NCBI GenBank assembly: GCA_964410105.1
Contig: CAYPFY010000028.1
Coordinates: forward strand, 1 to 37,195
Length of the DNA: 37,195 nucleotides
Reading direction: 5' to 3'
DNA from: CAYPFY01 sp964410105
GTDB taxonomy: Bacteria > Bacteroidota > Ignavibacteria > UBA10030 > SZUA-254
Part shown: one piece after another, positions 15,388 to 23,885 of the stretch
Layout: each line of letters begins with the position of its first letter
Numbering within the stretch: the first letter of the stretch is position 1
The notes under the pieces: model-generated
What the model was told of the DNA's origin: nothing
Database searches by the model: none
What the model saw: only the letters and a program-made list of their open reading frames with translations
Translations under genes and position numbers: made by a program

Positions 15388-17098
15388 CCCGGTAGATAAT
15401 CAGATGTATGTCCTCCGGCAGCAGTTCGCTGACCGTGCGGATCACATCCCCCCTCAATGCCTGCTCGACCAGGCTTCTCTGCGTCGCCCCCAATAACAGT
15501 CTGTCAACGCCCAGAGTGGCGGCATGCTCGGCAATCGTGTAACCCACCTCCGGGGAGAGGACCGACATCACCCGGTAGGGGATGCCATATTCTGCGCAAA
15601 TCGCCTCCATCCAGCGATTGTCCACAAAAGTCTCGGCGGGCACCTTGTCGGGCAGCAACCCCGAAACCGCCACCTGCTTCACGTTGAGGACGAAAAGGAA
15701 TGACCGCCGGATCTTTGCGTCTTCACATGCCTGACGGAGAAGTTTCTCACCTCCGCCACGCACCGCGACCATCATCCGGCTCGTAAACGCCGCTGCAGCG
15801 GGCTGCGGGGGACTGACCGGGAGCGAAACGGCCGGCGCCGGAGCCGGGACCGCAACCAGCCGCTGCCGGCGTGCGACCTCGCGCCCTACGAGCCCGACCA
15901 CCAGTACGCTGGACGCAAAGACGAGCGCCTTCGTTTTTTCAACCACGATCGTCGTCTCGATCATGAAGAGCACGACGGCCGAGACGATCATGAAGGACCG
16001 GGTAAGAAATGAAAGTTTTAGCGACCTGTCCGTCCCCGTCGAACCGACGTTGATCATGATGGCGCCGACGACGCCGATGGCGTAGAGCGAGGAGAGGGTG
16101 ATGACGTCATGGACGAGGAGGAGCACGACGACAGGGACGATGCTTGCAGCGATGAGCGGGACTGTCGGCACGCCGTACTTGTTTAACCTCCGCAGGCTGC
16201 TCGGGAGCTCGCCGTCGACCGACATCAGGAACTGGATGGAGATAAGGTCGTTGATCGCCGTATTGCCCGCCGAAATGAGGAGGAAGGCAAGCATGATGCC
16301 GATGATGGGACCGAACCAGCCCCCCACATAGACTTCGCCCAGGAATCGGATCATCTCCTCCTTGTGCTCGATCCTGCTTAGCTGGGGGATGGCGAGCATC
16401 GCAAAGCCGAGCACGATCGTCGCAACCGAGATCTTTGCCAGCACGGCGAATATGGCCTTCCGGGAGCTTACCGCGGGGTCCTTCATAACGCCCGTCATAT
16501 TCGAGATCGCCTCGATGCCGGATATCGAAAGGATGATCGCCACGAAAAAGCTCCAATTCGTTGCGAGGCCTCTGGGGTCCGCTTCAAGGTGAATGCTCCG
16601 GGTGGCCGCCGGGAAAGCGTACGCGATCAGGACGAGGAGCGCGGTCAGCGTGGCAACTGAGATGAGGATTGCGACAGTCCCGGCATGCCGGGGTCCGAAC
16701 CAGTTAAGGGCCCCGATGCAGAGTATGATGCCGATTGCCCAGATTTCCGGGTAATCGAGCGCCATATAATGGCAGGCATCGAGGACCGAAAGGGATGCGG
16801 TGACGACGTAATCTGCGCTCAGAAGGAGCGCTCCGACCACCGCCAGGGTCCGGGAACGATGACTCACCGAGCTGTATACGCCGCCGCCCCCGGGGTAGAG
16901 ACGGCAGATGGTCACATAATTGAGGGCGATGAGGCCTGTGAAGGCCAGCATCATCATCAGGTGAATTCCGCTGTAATATCCGGCATGAAAGAACGCTATC
17001 CCCAGGACGTACGCTATGCTCGTGCCCCAATCTCCGTCGAGGATCGCAGCGCTCCGAAGCCAGCCCAGAACTCTCGGCCGGCTTGTGGAAAGTTCCAT
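15383..17098 (-). CDS. APC-family permease with C-terminal universal stress protein domain
   Basis: 571 residues. The first about 410 form an amino acid/polyamine/cation (APC) transporter with about 12 TM segments. It begins unusually with a hydrophilic WLRSAAILDGDWGTSIAYVL, and the family's typical first-helix glycine motif is modified. A Pro/Ala-rich linker (about 412-435) leads to a UspA-like domain (about 437-571) with a nucleotide-site motif LLLGATQRSLVEQALRGDV. The substrate is unknown. The fused Usp domain suggests control of transport by ATP or adenine nucleotides, as proposed for other APC-Usp fusions. The ATG has no strong Shine-Dalgarno. The gene diverges from the histidine kinase, about 110 bp apart. 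Confidence 0.85.
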   Translation of the reverse strand: MELSTSRPRVLGWLRSAAILDGDWGTSIAYVLGIAFFHAGYYSGIHLMMMLAFTGLIALNYVTICRLYPGGGGVYSSVSHRSRTLAVVGALLLSADYVVTASLSVLDACHYMALDYPEIWAIGIILCIGALNWFGPRHAGTVAILISVATLTALLVLIAYAFPAATRSIHLEADPRGLATNWSFFVAIILSISGIEAISNMTGVMKDPAVSSRKAIFAVLAKISVATIVLGFAMLAIPQLSRIEHKEEMIRFLGEVYVGGWFGPIIGIMLAFLLISAGNTAINDLISIQFLMSVDGELPSSLRRLNKYGVPTVPLIAASIVPVVVLLLVHDVITLSSLYAIGVVGAIMINVGSTGTDRSLKLSFLTRSFMIVSAVVLFMIETTIVVEKTKALVFASSVLVVGLVGREVARRQRLVAVPAPAPAVSLPVSPPQPAAAAFTSRMMVAVRGGGEKLLRQACEDAKIRRSFLFVLNVKQVAVSGLLPDKVPAETFVDNRWMEAICAEYGIPYRVMSVLSPEVGYTIAEHAATLGVDRLLLGATQRSLVEQALRGDVIRTVSELLPEDIHLIIYRA

Positions 17099-17175
17099 AA
17101 AAGCTTAAAAATTCGAGGTGGTATGCCTGAAAAGCGAGGGTTATGATAGAAAGAAAACCCCCGAAAGTCAAACTA

Positions 17176-17205
17176 TTGAGTTTTCCTCGCATTCTGGATA
17201 TATTG
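17176..17205 (+). promoter_or_regulatory. Promoter of the histidine kinase operon, near-leaderless
   Basis: TTG (17176-17178), 20 nt, TATATTG (17199-17205). The kinase ATG is at 17210, only 4 nt after the element, so transcription would start at or next to the ATG. Confidence 0.5.
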
Positions 17206-17209
17206 AAGC

Positions 17210-19066
17210 ATGCACGTTCCCTTCCTTAACAGCCTCCGGTTCAAGATCGGGTGGCGGTTCATCCTTCTTGTCGCCCTGATCATCGCCGTCACCGCATGGG
17301 CTATCTACAATTTTGGACGGCTCACCTCCCCCCTCAATACGATTCTGACGGATAATTTCCCGAATGTCATCGCCGTCGAGACCATGGCCCACGCCGTCGA
17401 ACGGCATGACCGGGCCCTGATCACCATGCTGAACGGGGACCTGGAAACCGGAAAAAACGACTTCGAAAGCGCCAAGGAGGAGTTTTTTCAGGTTTTTGAC
17501 AAGGCGAACGAGAACCGGACCCTCCCCGACGTCGGGATGATTCTGGACAATATCCGCTCCACCTACGAGGGGTATCTGATCGTTTCCGATTCTCTCTATC
17601 ACCTCCTTACGATGAAGAAGGTCAAACCGGCCAAGGAATTTTACAGCAATATCGTCCGTCCCTTCTCTCAGCGACTTTCGGAGAACAGTTTCTGGCTGGT
17701 CGAAGAGAATCAGAAGGCGATGCTCGCCGTCTCCCAGCAGACCAAGACCACCTCGGATGAGGCCATCCTCGCCGTTCTGTTCGCATCGCTGGTGGCCGCC
17801 GGCCTCGGCATTCTTATCATGACCCAGTTCACGAAACGCATCATCCAGCCGGCCGAGCAGCTCACCGACACCGTTCACCGCATCGGGCGGGGGCGTCTCG
17901 ATCTGAAGATCGATCTCGACACGAACGATGAGGTGGGAGAGCTCGCCCGCGAGTTCAACAAAATGACGGAGCGGCTGAGAAAGTTCGAAGAGCTGAATAT
18001 CGAAAAGATTCTCTCCGAGAAACAGAAGTCCGAAACTATTGTGGAGAGCATGTCGGACGCGATCATCGTCTGCGATCAGGACTCGGCGATACAGCTCATC
18101 AACCGCTCTGCGGAGGATCTGCTCGATCTCCGCGAGAAGGACGTCATTGGAAAAAAGATCTCCGAGGCGATCGCCGACGAACGGATCCGGGAAATTTTCG
18201 CTTCCCCCTCGGCCGCCGAGGCGCTGAAACAGCCCTACCTGCAGTTCCGCACCGCTGTGCGCTCGGTCTACCTGCGACCGAGGGTCTCGGAGATCCCCGC
18301 CGTCCACGGGACCGGGGGCGGCACAGTTCTCATCCTGCAGGATGTCACGCAGTACAAGGAGCTCGACAAGATGAAGTCCGATTTCATGGCGGCGGTCTCC
18401 CATGAATTCCGGACACCCCTCACGTCGATCAACATGAGCGTCGATATCATGAGGGGCCAGCTCCTGGGGCCCCTCACGAAAGCGCAGGAGGAATTGCTCC
18501 AAACCTCTAAAGGTGACTGCGAGCGCCTCACGAAGCTGGTGCGCGAGCTTCTGCAACTCTCGAAGCTGGAGTCGGGGAAAATAGTTACGCGCGAAGACCG
18601 GCTCGATATCGCCAAGGTGATCGAGTCCGCGATCGGTCCGCTGATCCTTCCGTTCAAGGAGAAGGGAGTGGATCTCGTCCTGCGCATCGGCGACAACCTC
18701 CCGCCTCTCACCGGAGACGAGCAGCAGCTTTCCTGGGTCGTGTCGAACCTGGTGAACAACGCCCTCCGCTACACCGACGCGGGGGGGCGCGTCGAGATCG
18801 CCGCGACGAGGAAGGATGATTCCATCCGGTTCTCGGTGAAAGATACCGGGCGGGGGATCGCTCCGGAACACCTCGACAAGATTTTTGATAAATTCGTGCA
18901 GGTGAAGCAATCGCTCGACTCCACCCCGGGCAGCGTGGGGCTCGGGCTCGCCATCGCCAAAGAGATCGTCGAGCTCTCCGGCGGCAGCATCCGGGTCGAG
19001 AGCCAGCTCGGCAAAGGATCGACGTTTTCCGTGGAACTCCCCGTCGCAGCGGACCAGCCGGCATGA
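17210..19066 (+). CDS. Membrane sensor histidine kinase (HAMP-PAS-HisKA-HATPase)
   Basis: A 618-residue inner-membrane kinase. TM1 lies at about 14-36 and TM2 at about 184-205, enclosing a helical periplasmic sensor domain (about 40-180, four-helix-bundle style). Then come HAMP (about 207-260), a coiled linker, PAS (about 275-380), HisKA with the phospho-histidine H398 (VSHEFRTPL), and the HATPase domain with N box (LVNNALRY), DTGRGI, and GLGLAIAKE. The partner is the NtrC-type regulator that overlaps it by 4 bp. The architecture and pairing resemble KinB/AlgB-type systems, but the signal sensed is unknown. The start is the first ATG and is almost leaderless. Confidence 0.93.
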   Translation: MHVPFLNSLRFKIGWRFILLVALIIAVTAWAIYNFGRLTSPLNTILTDNFPNVIAVETMAHAVERHDRALITMLNGDLETGKNDFESAKEEFFQVFDKANENRTLPDVGMILDNIRSTYEGYLIVSDSLYHLLTMKKVKPAKEFYSNIVRPFSQRLSENSFWLVEENQKAMLAVSQQTKTTSDEAILAVLFASLVAAGLGILIMTQFTKRIIQPAEQLTDTVHRIGRGRLDLKIDLDTNDEVGELAREFNKMTERLRKFEELNIEKILSEKQKSETIVESMSDAIIVCDQDSAIQLINRSAEDLLDLREKDVIGKKISEAIADERIREIFASPSAAEALKQPYLQFRTAVRSVYLRPRVSEIPAVHGTGGGTVLILQDVTQYKELDKMKSDFMAAVSHEFRTPLTSINMSVDIMRGQLLGPLTKAQEELLQTSKGDCERLTKLVRELLQLSKLESGKIVTREDRLDIAKVIESAIGPLILPFKEKGVDLVLRIGDNLPPLTGDEQQLSWVVSNLVNNALRYTDAGGRVEIAATRKDDSIRFSVKDTGRGIAPEHLDKIFDKFVQVKQSLDSTPGSVGLGLAIAKEIVELSGGSIRVESQLGKGSTFSVELPVAADQPA

Positions 19067-20379
19067 CCAACCGGGGCAAAATCCTCGTCGTCGACGACGA
19101 GCAAAATATTCTCAAGACCCTTACGATCGGGCTCGAATCCGCCGGGTTCGACGTGAAGGGCTTCCTCAACCCCTGCGACGCGCTCGACCATCTGGACGAC
19201 GACTACGACGTCGCGTTCATCGACCTGATGATGCAGCCCGTCGACGGGATGCAGGTCTTGAGGGAGATAAGGAAAAAATCCCCCGCGACGACCGCCGTCA
19301 TGATCACCGCCCACGGCTCGATCGACAGCGCAGTCGAAGCGATCAAGAACGGCGCGTTCGATTTCCTGCAAAAACCCTTCGACCTGAAGGAGCTTCAGCT
19401 TTTCACGCAGAAAGTGTTTGATCATCACCGCCTCCAGACGGAACTTCTCGCCCTGCGGAAACAGCTCGCCGAACGCCCCGACGGCGATATCATCACCCGA
19501 AATCCTGCCATGCGCCAGCAGCTGGATCTCGCCCGGCAGGTCGCCGACAGCCCTCTGAGCGTGCTCATCGAAGGAGAGAGCGGAACCGGCAAGGAACTCG
19601 TGGCTCAGTTCATCCACGCTAAGAGCAGCCGCAGCAGCAACCCGTTCGTGAAGGTGAACTGCGCGGCCCTTGCAGAGACTCTGCTCGAGAGCGAGCTCTT
19701 TGGCCATGTCAAGGGGGCCTTCACCGGGGCGGTGAAGGACAGGCAGGGCCGATTTGAGGTGGCCGACGGGGGGACGATTTTCCTGGACGAGGTGGGCGAT
19801 ATCCCCGCCGCATCGCAGGTGAAACTCCTCCGGTTCCTCCAGCACAGGGAGTTTGAAAGGGTGGGAGACAGCGCCACACGAAAAGTCGATGTCCGCGTCA
19901 TCGCTGCGACGAACAGGCTTCTCTCCGACTCGCTGAAGCAGGGGACTTTTCGGGAAGATCTCTACTACCGGCTGAACGCGGTGAGGATCTCGCTCCCCCC
20001 GCTCAGAGAACGGCCCGAGGATCTGCTCGTTCTGATTCATCATTTCCTCCGGAAAAACTCGCCGGAGCTGGAGGTCTCGCCTGAAGCGCTCGCCCTCTTG
20101 ACATCTTACCGTTGGCCCGGCAACGTGAGGGAGCTTGAGAATACGATCGAGCGCGCCGCCCTCCTTGCCTCAAAAAGTCATCGAGTGGAACCCTCTCACC
20201 TTCCGCCTGAACTTCTCTCCCCCGATACGGCGGGACTGCTGTCGCTCGAGGCTATCGAGAGACAACACATCGCCCGGGTGCTGAAGGTGGTGAAAGATTT
20301 CGACGAGGCCGCGCGCGTACTCGATATCGATCCTGCCACTCTTTGGCGAAAACGCAAAAAATATGGGTTGCAGGAGTGA
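19063..20379 (+). CDS. NtrC-family sigma-54 response regulator
   Basis: 438 residues. Receiver domain with D11-D12, phospho-acceptor D54 (FIDLMMQP) and K (LQKPFD). AAA+ domain with Walker A GESGTGKE at about 171-178, the sigma-54 contact loop GAFTGA at 218-223, Walker B (TIFLDEVGDI) and arginine-finger segment (FREDLYYRLN). C-terminal Fis-type helix-turn-helix (AARVLDIDPATLWRKRKKYG). All elements of an active sigma-54 activator are intact. It starts with ATG in an ATGA overlap with the kinase stop. A sigma-54 promoter lies 157 bp beyond its stop, so the adjacent STAS-ExbB operon is the obvious candidate target; that link is inference. Confidence 0.95.
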   Translation: MTNRGKILVVDDEQNILKTLTIGLESAGFDVKGFLNPCDALDHLDDDYDVAFIDLMMQPVDGMQVLREIRKKSPATTAVMITAHGSIDSAVEAIKNGAFDFLQKPFDLKELQLFTQKVFDHHRLQTELLALRKQLAERPDGDIITRNPAMRQQLDLARQVADSPLSVLIEGESGTGKELVAQFIHAKSSRSSNPFVKVNCAALAETLLESELFGHVKGAFTGAVKDRQGRFEVADGGTIFLDEVGDIPAASQVKLLRFLQHREFERVGDSATRKVDVRVIAATNRLLSDSLKQGTFREDLYYRLNAVRISLPPLRERPEDLLVLIHHFLRKNSPELEVSPEALALLTSYRWPGNVRELENTIERAALLASKSHRVEPSHLPPELLSPDTAGLLSLEAIERQHIARVLKVVKDFDEAARVLDIDPATLWRKRKKYGLQE

Positions 20380-20387
20380 TTCTGCCG

Positions 20388-20478
20388 TGCAAGGTGCAAT
20401 CTTCACAAGCTCCTGGATTACCAACTCTTTAACTCCCCCGATATCCGATCCCCTAAGATTCGTTGCAATTTGCAAGGT
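20388..20478 (+). promoter_or_regulatory. Candidate activator-binding repeats upstream of the sigma-54 promoter
   Basis: TGCAAGGT occurs twice, at 20388-20395 and 20471-20478, 83 bp apart (about 8 helical turns). The second copy overlaps TTGCAA-T-TTGCAA (20463-20475), an inverted repeat. The pair sits about 60-150 bp upstream of the sigma-54 promoter, the usual range for NtrC-family enhancer sites. Direct sequence observation; the role is inferred. Confidence 0.35.
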
Positions 20479-20535
20479 TTATGGTTATCCACAGAAGTTT
20501 TTTGCCCCTGATGCTGTAGTTTCGGCAGGTTAATC

Positions 20536-20551
20536 TGGCACTCGTTTTGCT
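20536..20551 (+). promoter_or_regulatory. Sigma-54 promoter of the STAS-ExbB/D-TonB operon
   Basis: TGGCAC (20536-20541), 5 nt, TTGCT (20547-20551). The invariant GG (20537-20538) and GC (20549-20550) are exactly 10 nt apart, and the preceding base is C, matching YTGGCAC-N5-TTGCW. The STAS gene starts at 20604, leaving a leader of about 40 nt. Confidence 0.8.
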
Positions 20552-20603
20552 TTTTTTCTTGGCAACACGCCGCCTCTAGCGGTGTAATCCCACCATCTCA
20601 AGC

Positions 20604-20960
20604 ATGTCGCTCAAGACTCGAACCATACAGAACGGCAAGGTTGCCATTTTCGACATCAAAGGCTCCCTCATCGGGGGAGACGAGATCGATTTGCTCAGGG
20701 CTTCCGTCGTCGACTTCATCGAGCAGGGGAATAAGTGCCTGGTAATTAATCTTCAGAAAGTAAATTATATCAATAGCTCCGGGATCGGCGCAATCATCTC
20801 CGCCCACACCAGTTACCGCAGAAACGGGGGGGAGATCCGCCTGGTCGGGGTCTCATCCAATGTCCATAATCTGCTCGTTGTCACCCGCCTCATAGACGTT
20901 TTCGAGGTGTTTGACAGCGTCAACGAGGCTATCGAGAGTTTTAACAGTAAAGCGTCTTAA
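20604..20960 (+). CDS. STAS-domain anti-sigma factor antagonist
   Basis: A 118-residue STAS protein of the SpoIIAA/RsbV type. The phosphorylation segment is YINSSGIGAI with S58/S59, where SpoIIAA-type proteins are phosphorylated by a switch kinase. No RsbW-type kinase or PP2C phosphatase is visible in the window. It is the first gene after the sigma-54 promoter and lies 25 nt before exbB, so it is probably the first gene of the Ton operon. An odd partner for a Ton system: it might act on a sigma or anti-sigma pair elsewhere, or as a stand-alone partner-binding domain. Confidence 0.88.
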   Translation: MSLKTRTIQNGKVAIFDIKGSLIGGDEIDLLRASVVDFIEQGNKCLVINLQKVNYINSSGIGAIISAHTSYRRNGGEIRLVGVSSNVHNLLVVTRLIDVFEVFDSVNEAIESFNSKAS

Positions 20961-20985
20961 TTCACCATTCACCAAGGAGTAAGCA

Positions 20986-21768
20986 ATGAAACAGTCCACA
21001 TTCGTCATCGTGCTGGTTTTCGGCGCCATGGCCGTGTCTATCGGCCTCTATATTGGGGTGCTCGGCAACCCGGCCAATTTCTCAGACGGATCAGGGCATG
21101 AGAAGCCCATCAATATGCTCGGGCAGGTTTATACCGGCGGAATCATCGTCCCCGTGCTCATCACGCTTTCGATCATGGTCGTCACGTTTGTGTTCGAGAG
21201 ATTCCTCTCCCTCCGCAAAGCGCAGGGCCGGGGATCGCTCGCCACCTTTTTGAAAAACGTTCAGCGAAGCCTGTCGACCGGCGACGTGGATGCCGCCGTT
21301 CAGGCCTGCGACCAGCAGCGCGGTTCAATGGCGAATATCATCCGCGCCGGTCTCGAGAGATACCAGACTCTCACCCGCGAGAGTAAGAGCCTTGAGGCCG
21401 AGAAGCAAATGGCCGAAGTCCAGCGTGCGATCGAAGAGGCGACCGCCCTTGAGATGCCGATCCTCGAGAAGAATCTCATCGCGATGTCCACAATAGCCTC
21501 GATCGCCACCATGTTCGGCCTTCTCGGCACCGTGATCGGCATGATCCGCGCCTTCCGGGCTCTCGCACAGGCCGGCGGCGCCCCCGATGCCATCCAGCTT
21601 TCTATCGGTATCTCGGAAGCGCTTATCAATACGGCCCTCGGACTCTTCGCCGCCATCGTCGGCATCGTCGCTTACAACTTCTTCGTCAACAAGGTGGACA
21701 ATTTCACCTACATGATCGACGAGGCGAGCTATGATGTTATTCAGACCCTGACGAACCGGGGGAAGTAG
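20986..21768 (+). CDS. exbB: MotA/TolQ/ExbB proton channel protein
   Basis: A 260-residue inner-membrane protein. An extra N-terminal TM (about 5-25), TM at about 45-68, and two C-terminal TMs (about 165-190 and 202-228) are seen. The conserved GLLGTVIGMIRAF segment and ALxNTALGLFAAI follow the ExbB/TolQ pattern. It forms the proton-driven motor with ExbD to energise TonB. A strong Shine-Dalgarno AAGGAG (20974-20979) precedes the ATG. The next gene starts 2 nt after the stop. An ExbB with an added N-terminal TM is common in Bacteroidota. Confidence 0.9.
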   Translation: MKQSTFVIVLVFGAMAVSIGLYIGVLGNPANFSDGSGHEKPINMLGQVYTGGIIVPVLITLSIMVVTFVFERFLSLRKAQGRGSLATFLKNVQRSLSTGDVDAAVQACDQQRGSMANIIRAGLERYQTLTRESKSLEAEKQMAEVQRAIEEATALEMPILEKNLIAMSTIASIATMFGLLGTVIGMIRAFRALAQAGGAPDAIQLSIGISEALINTALGLFAAIVGIVAYNFFVNKVDNFTYMIDEASYDVIQTLTNRGK

Positions 21769-21770
21769 CA

Positions 21771-22235
21771 ATGCCCAAAATTAAGAAAGCACGGGTCGCC
21801 GTCCGCATGGATATGACACCCATGGTCGACGTCGCATTCCTGCTCCTGACCTTCTTCATGCTCACAACACAGTTCCGGCCGCCGGAGGAAGTGCAGATCT
21901 CGCTCCCCTCCTCCCATTCCGTGTTTAAGCTGCCGGAATCGGATGTTATGCTCCTCTCCCTGAGCAAGGATAACCGTATCCTCCTCGGCTTCGATTCTCC
22001 GAGGCTCATGGGAAAAGTTTTCGGGGAGCAGAACCGGCTCCGCTCCGCTGTCGAGGTGACCACGAAGGAACTTCCCGATCTCCTGATCCGGGCACGCATC
22101 GCCAACCCGAAGCTCCGGATGGTGGTGAAAGGGGACAAGGACGCCGAGTACGGACTGACCGAAGATGTCATGGATATTCTGCAGAAAACGAATATCACGC
22201 GTTTCAACCTCGTCACCGATTTGAAAAAAGATTAA
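21771..22235 (+). CDS. exbD: ExbD/TolR biopolymer transport protein (first)
   Basis: A 154-residue protein with a short basic cytoplasmic start, a single TM (about 20-40) with D20 in MTPMVDVAFLLLTFFML, and a periplasmic domain. D20 is the proton-carrying aspartate of the family. The gene is 2 nt after exbB. There are two exbD genes in tandem, which share the segment MTPMVDVAFLLLTFFML but differ in the periplasmic part, so they probably form distinct or mixed dimers. Confidence 0.9.
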   Translation: MPKIKKARVAVRMDMTPMVDVAFLLLTFFMLTTQFRPPEEVQISLPSSHSVFKLPESDVMLLSLSKDNRILLGFDSPRLMGKVFGEQNRLRSAVEVTTKELPDLLIRARIANPKLRMVVKGDKDAEYGLTEDVMDILQKTNITRFNLVTDLKKD

Positions 22236-22247
22236 GGGAATCAACCC

Positions 22248-22748
22248 ATGGCAGGAATGGATGCTGCTGCCCCGCGAGGGCACGATAAGAAAAAGAAGAA
22301 GCATAAGAAGATGCGCCGTCTGAACGTGAGGATCGATATGACGCCCATGGTAGACGTCGCTTTCTTGCTCCTTACTTTTTTTATGCTGACCACGTCGATG
22401 AACCGCCCCCAGACGATGGAGATCAACCTTCCTCCGAGCAAGGATATCAAGGTCGAGGTCCCCCAGAGCAACGTTATGACGCTTCGGGTGAAAGAGGACG
22501 GATCCATCTTCTGGAATGTGGGAGTCGACCCGCCGAAGAAGGTCGAGTACAAGGATTTAAGAAAACTGATGATACAGCTCAACCAGGCGAATCAAAAGCT
22601 CGTCACCCTCGTCAAGATCGACCGCAAGGGGAAATACCATATGATGGTCGATCTCATGGATGAGATGAATCTGGCGAATGTAACCCGATTCAGCATCGCT
22701 CCGATGGAGGATGCCGACAAGCAGATTCTCCTGAAAGCATCTGCCTAG
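22248..22748 (+). CDS. exbD: ExbD/TolR biopolymer transport protein (second)
   Basis: 166 residues, a paralogue of the gene before it, with a longer Lys-rich cytoplasmic start (HDKKKKKHKKMRR) and the same TM with D36 (MTPMVDVAFLLL). The periplasmic domain is different (MEINLPPSKDIKVEVPQ). The gap to the first exbD is 12 nt and to tonB 12 nt, so this is one transcript. Tandem ExbD genes of this kind are frequent in Bacteroidota-like Ton clusters. Confidence 0.9.
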   Translation: MAGMDAAAPRGHDKKKKKHKKMRRLNVRIDMTPMVDVAFLLLTFFMLTTSMNRPQTMEINLPPSKDIKVEVPQSNVMTLRVKEDGSIFWNVGVDPPKKVEYKDLRKLMIQLNQANQKLVTLVKIDRKGKYHMMVDLMDEMNLANVTRFSIAPMEDADKQILLKASA

Positions 22749-22760
22749 AAAGGAGATCGT

Positions 22761-23489
22761 ATGGCAGCCAAAGCTATCGCAACAGCGGGGATCAACTACG
22801 GGATGCGGGAACTGCGCGCGCTCTATCAGAAATATGCCTCGATCGCTCTCACATTCGCCGTGGGGCTCCACCTGCTGATTATTGGCGGATACTACCTCAG
22901 CCAGGTTTTCGGCGAGGAGGAGGAGCCGGTCCTGAATGTCAGGATCATGAAGTACACGGATCTGGGGCCCCCTCCGTCAACCCAGAATACCGAAGCGGCC
23001 CCGCAGGTCGCCGTCCAGGTGCCCGTCGCTAAACCGACGATCGGAATCCCGGTACCCGTCCCCGATGCCGAGGTAAATCCGGAACAGACGATCGCCTCCC
23101 AGAAGGAAATGTCCGAAGTCCAGCCCAATGTCCCCACCGGTGACGGCGCCGGCGGTAACGTGCAGGTTCAGCAGGATATCAAGATCGAGGATGAAGATCC
23201 TGCAGATTTCGTGCCCGTGGAGAAGAACCCGGTCCCTGTCAAAACGGTGAATCCCGAATACCCCGAACTTGCCAAGAAAGCCGGGATGGAAGGAACGGTT
23301 TGGGTGAAAATTCTGGTGGACAAGGAAGGGAAAGCCAAGAAAGCGCAGATCATCAAGAGCGATTCGGAGATTTTCAATGAGCCGGCCCTCGAAGCGGCAA
23401 AGCAGTGGGTTTTCACCCCGGCAATGATGAATAACGGGCCCGTGGCCGTCTGGGCATCCGTGCCCTTCCGCTTCAAGCTGAATAAATAG
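22761..23489 (+). CDS. tonB: TonB-family energy transducer
   Basis: 242 residues. An N-terminal amphipathic segment precedes one TM (about 28-48, SIALTFAVGLHLLIIGGYYL). A Pro/Val-rich periplasmic spacer (VAKPTIGIPVPVPDAEVNPE) leads to a C-terminal TonB domain (about 155-242: NPEYPELAKKAGMEGTVWVK, AKQWVFTPAMMNNGPV). It transmits proton-motive force from ExbB/D to outer-membrane receptors. GAAAGGAG lies directly before the ATG. No TonB-dependent receptor is in the window. Confidence 0.93.
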   Translation: MAAKAIATAGINYGMRELRALYQKYASIALTFAVGLHLLIIGGYYLSQVFGEEEEPVLNVRIMKYTDLGPPPSTQNTEAAPQVAVQVPVAKPTIGIPVPVPDAEVNPEQTIASQKEMSEVQPNVPTGDGAGGNVQVQQDIKIEDEDPADFVPVEKNPVPVKTVNPEYPELAKKAGMEGTVWVKILVDKEGKAKKAQIIKSDSEIFNEPALEAAKQWVFTPAMMNNGPVAVWASVPFRFKLNK

Positions 23490-23678
23490 AGGGTTTTCAA
23501 GCTTTCGAGGTCTTTCGGGGGTAACGATATCGCCGGGCTTGCCGCCTTCCGGGACTTGCGAAAAACCCTGCGTCCCAGAATTAGTACATTCTCCCCGAAA
23601 TTCGCTATTTGCCAGCCGGAGGCAGCACCCCCGGGGACTTGCACACTTTTTGCTCCCTCTTCCCGAAGAGAAGATTGT
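23490..23678. repeat. Intergenic spacer with an interspersed repeat (copy A)
   Basis: After tonB, three blocks TCTTTCGGGGGT (23511-23522), GCCTTCCGGG (23544-23553) and TTGCGAAAAACCCTGCG (23556-23572) recur in the same order near 33.14-33.21 kb after the ferredoxin gene. A second GGGACTTGC lies at about 23637. No gene is seen. Confidence 0.5.
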
Positions 23679-23885
23679 ATGGGCGCTGAGCTGATACTCC
23701 GGATTGTTGGCCTTTTCACGGCGGGACTGATTCTCGCCGTCGGGGTCATCGTCCTTAGCGGTTCCCTGCTCCCTGCCTCGGTTCCGGACAATTACCGGAT
23801 GATTTTCGGCCTCGTCATGGTCATTTACGGTTCGTACCGGATCGCGATTCTCTGGATGAAACTGAAGAATGCGCGGAAAGATTAA
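23679..23885 (+). CDS. Small two-TM membrane protein
   Basis: 68 residues with two TM helices (about 7-29 and 41-60) and a basic tail. The start ATG 23679 is the only convincing one; an upstream in-frame extension to 23556 passes through the interspersed repeat. AAGAGAAG before the ATG is a weak ribosome-binding site. It lies in the Ton cluster, and its last 17 bp overlap the lipoprotein gene, so it is translated with it. No family is recognised. Confidence 0.55.
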   Translation: MGAELILRIVGLFTAGLILAVGVIVLSGSLLPASVPDNYRMIFGLVMVIYGSYRIAILWMKLKNARKD

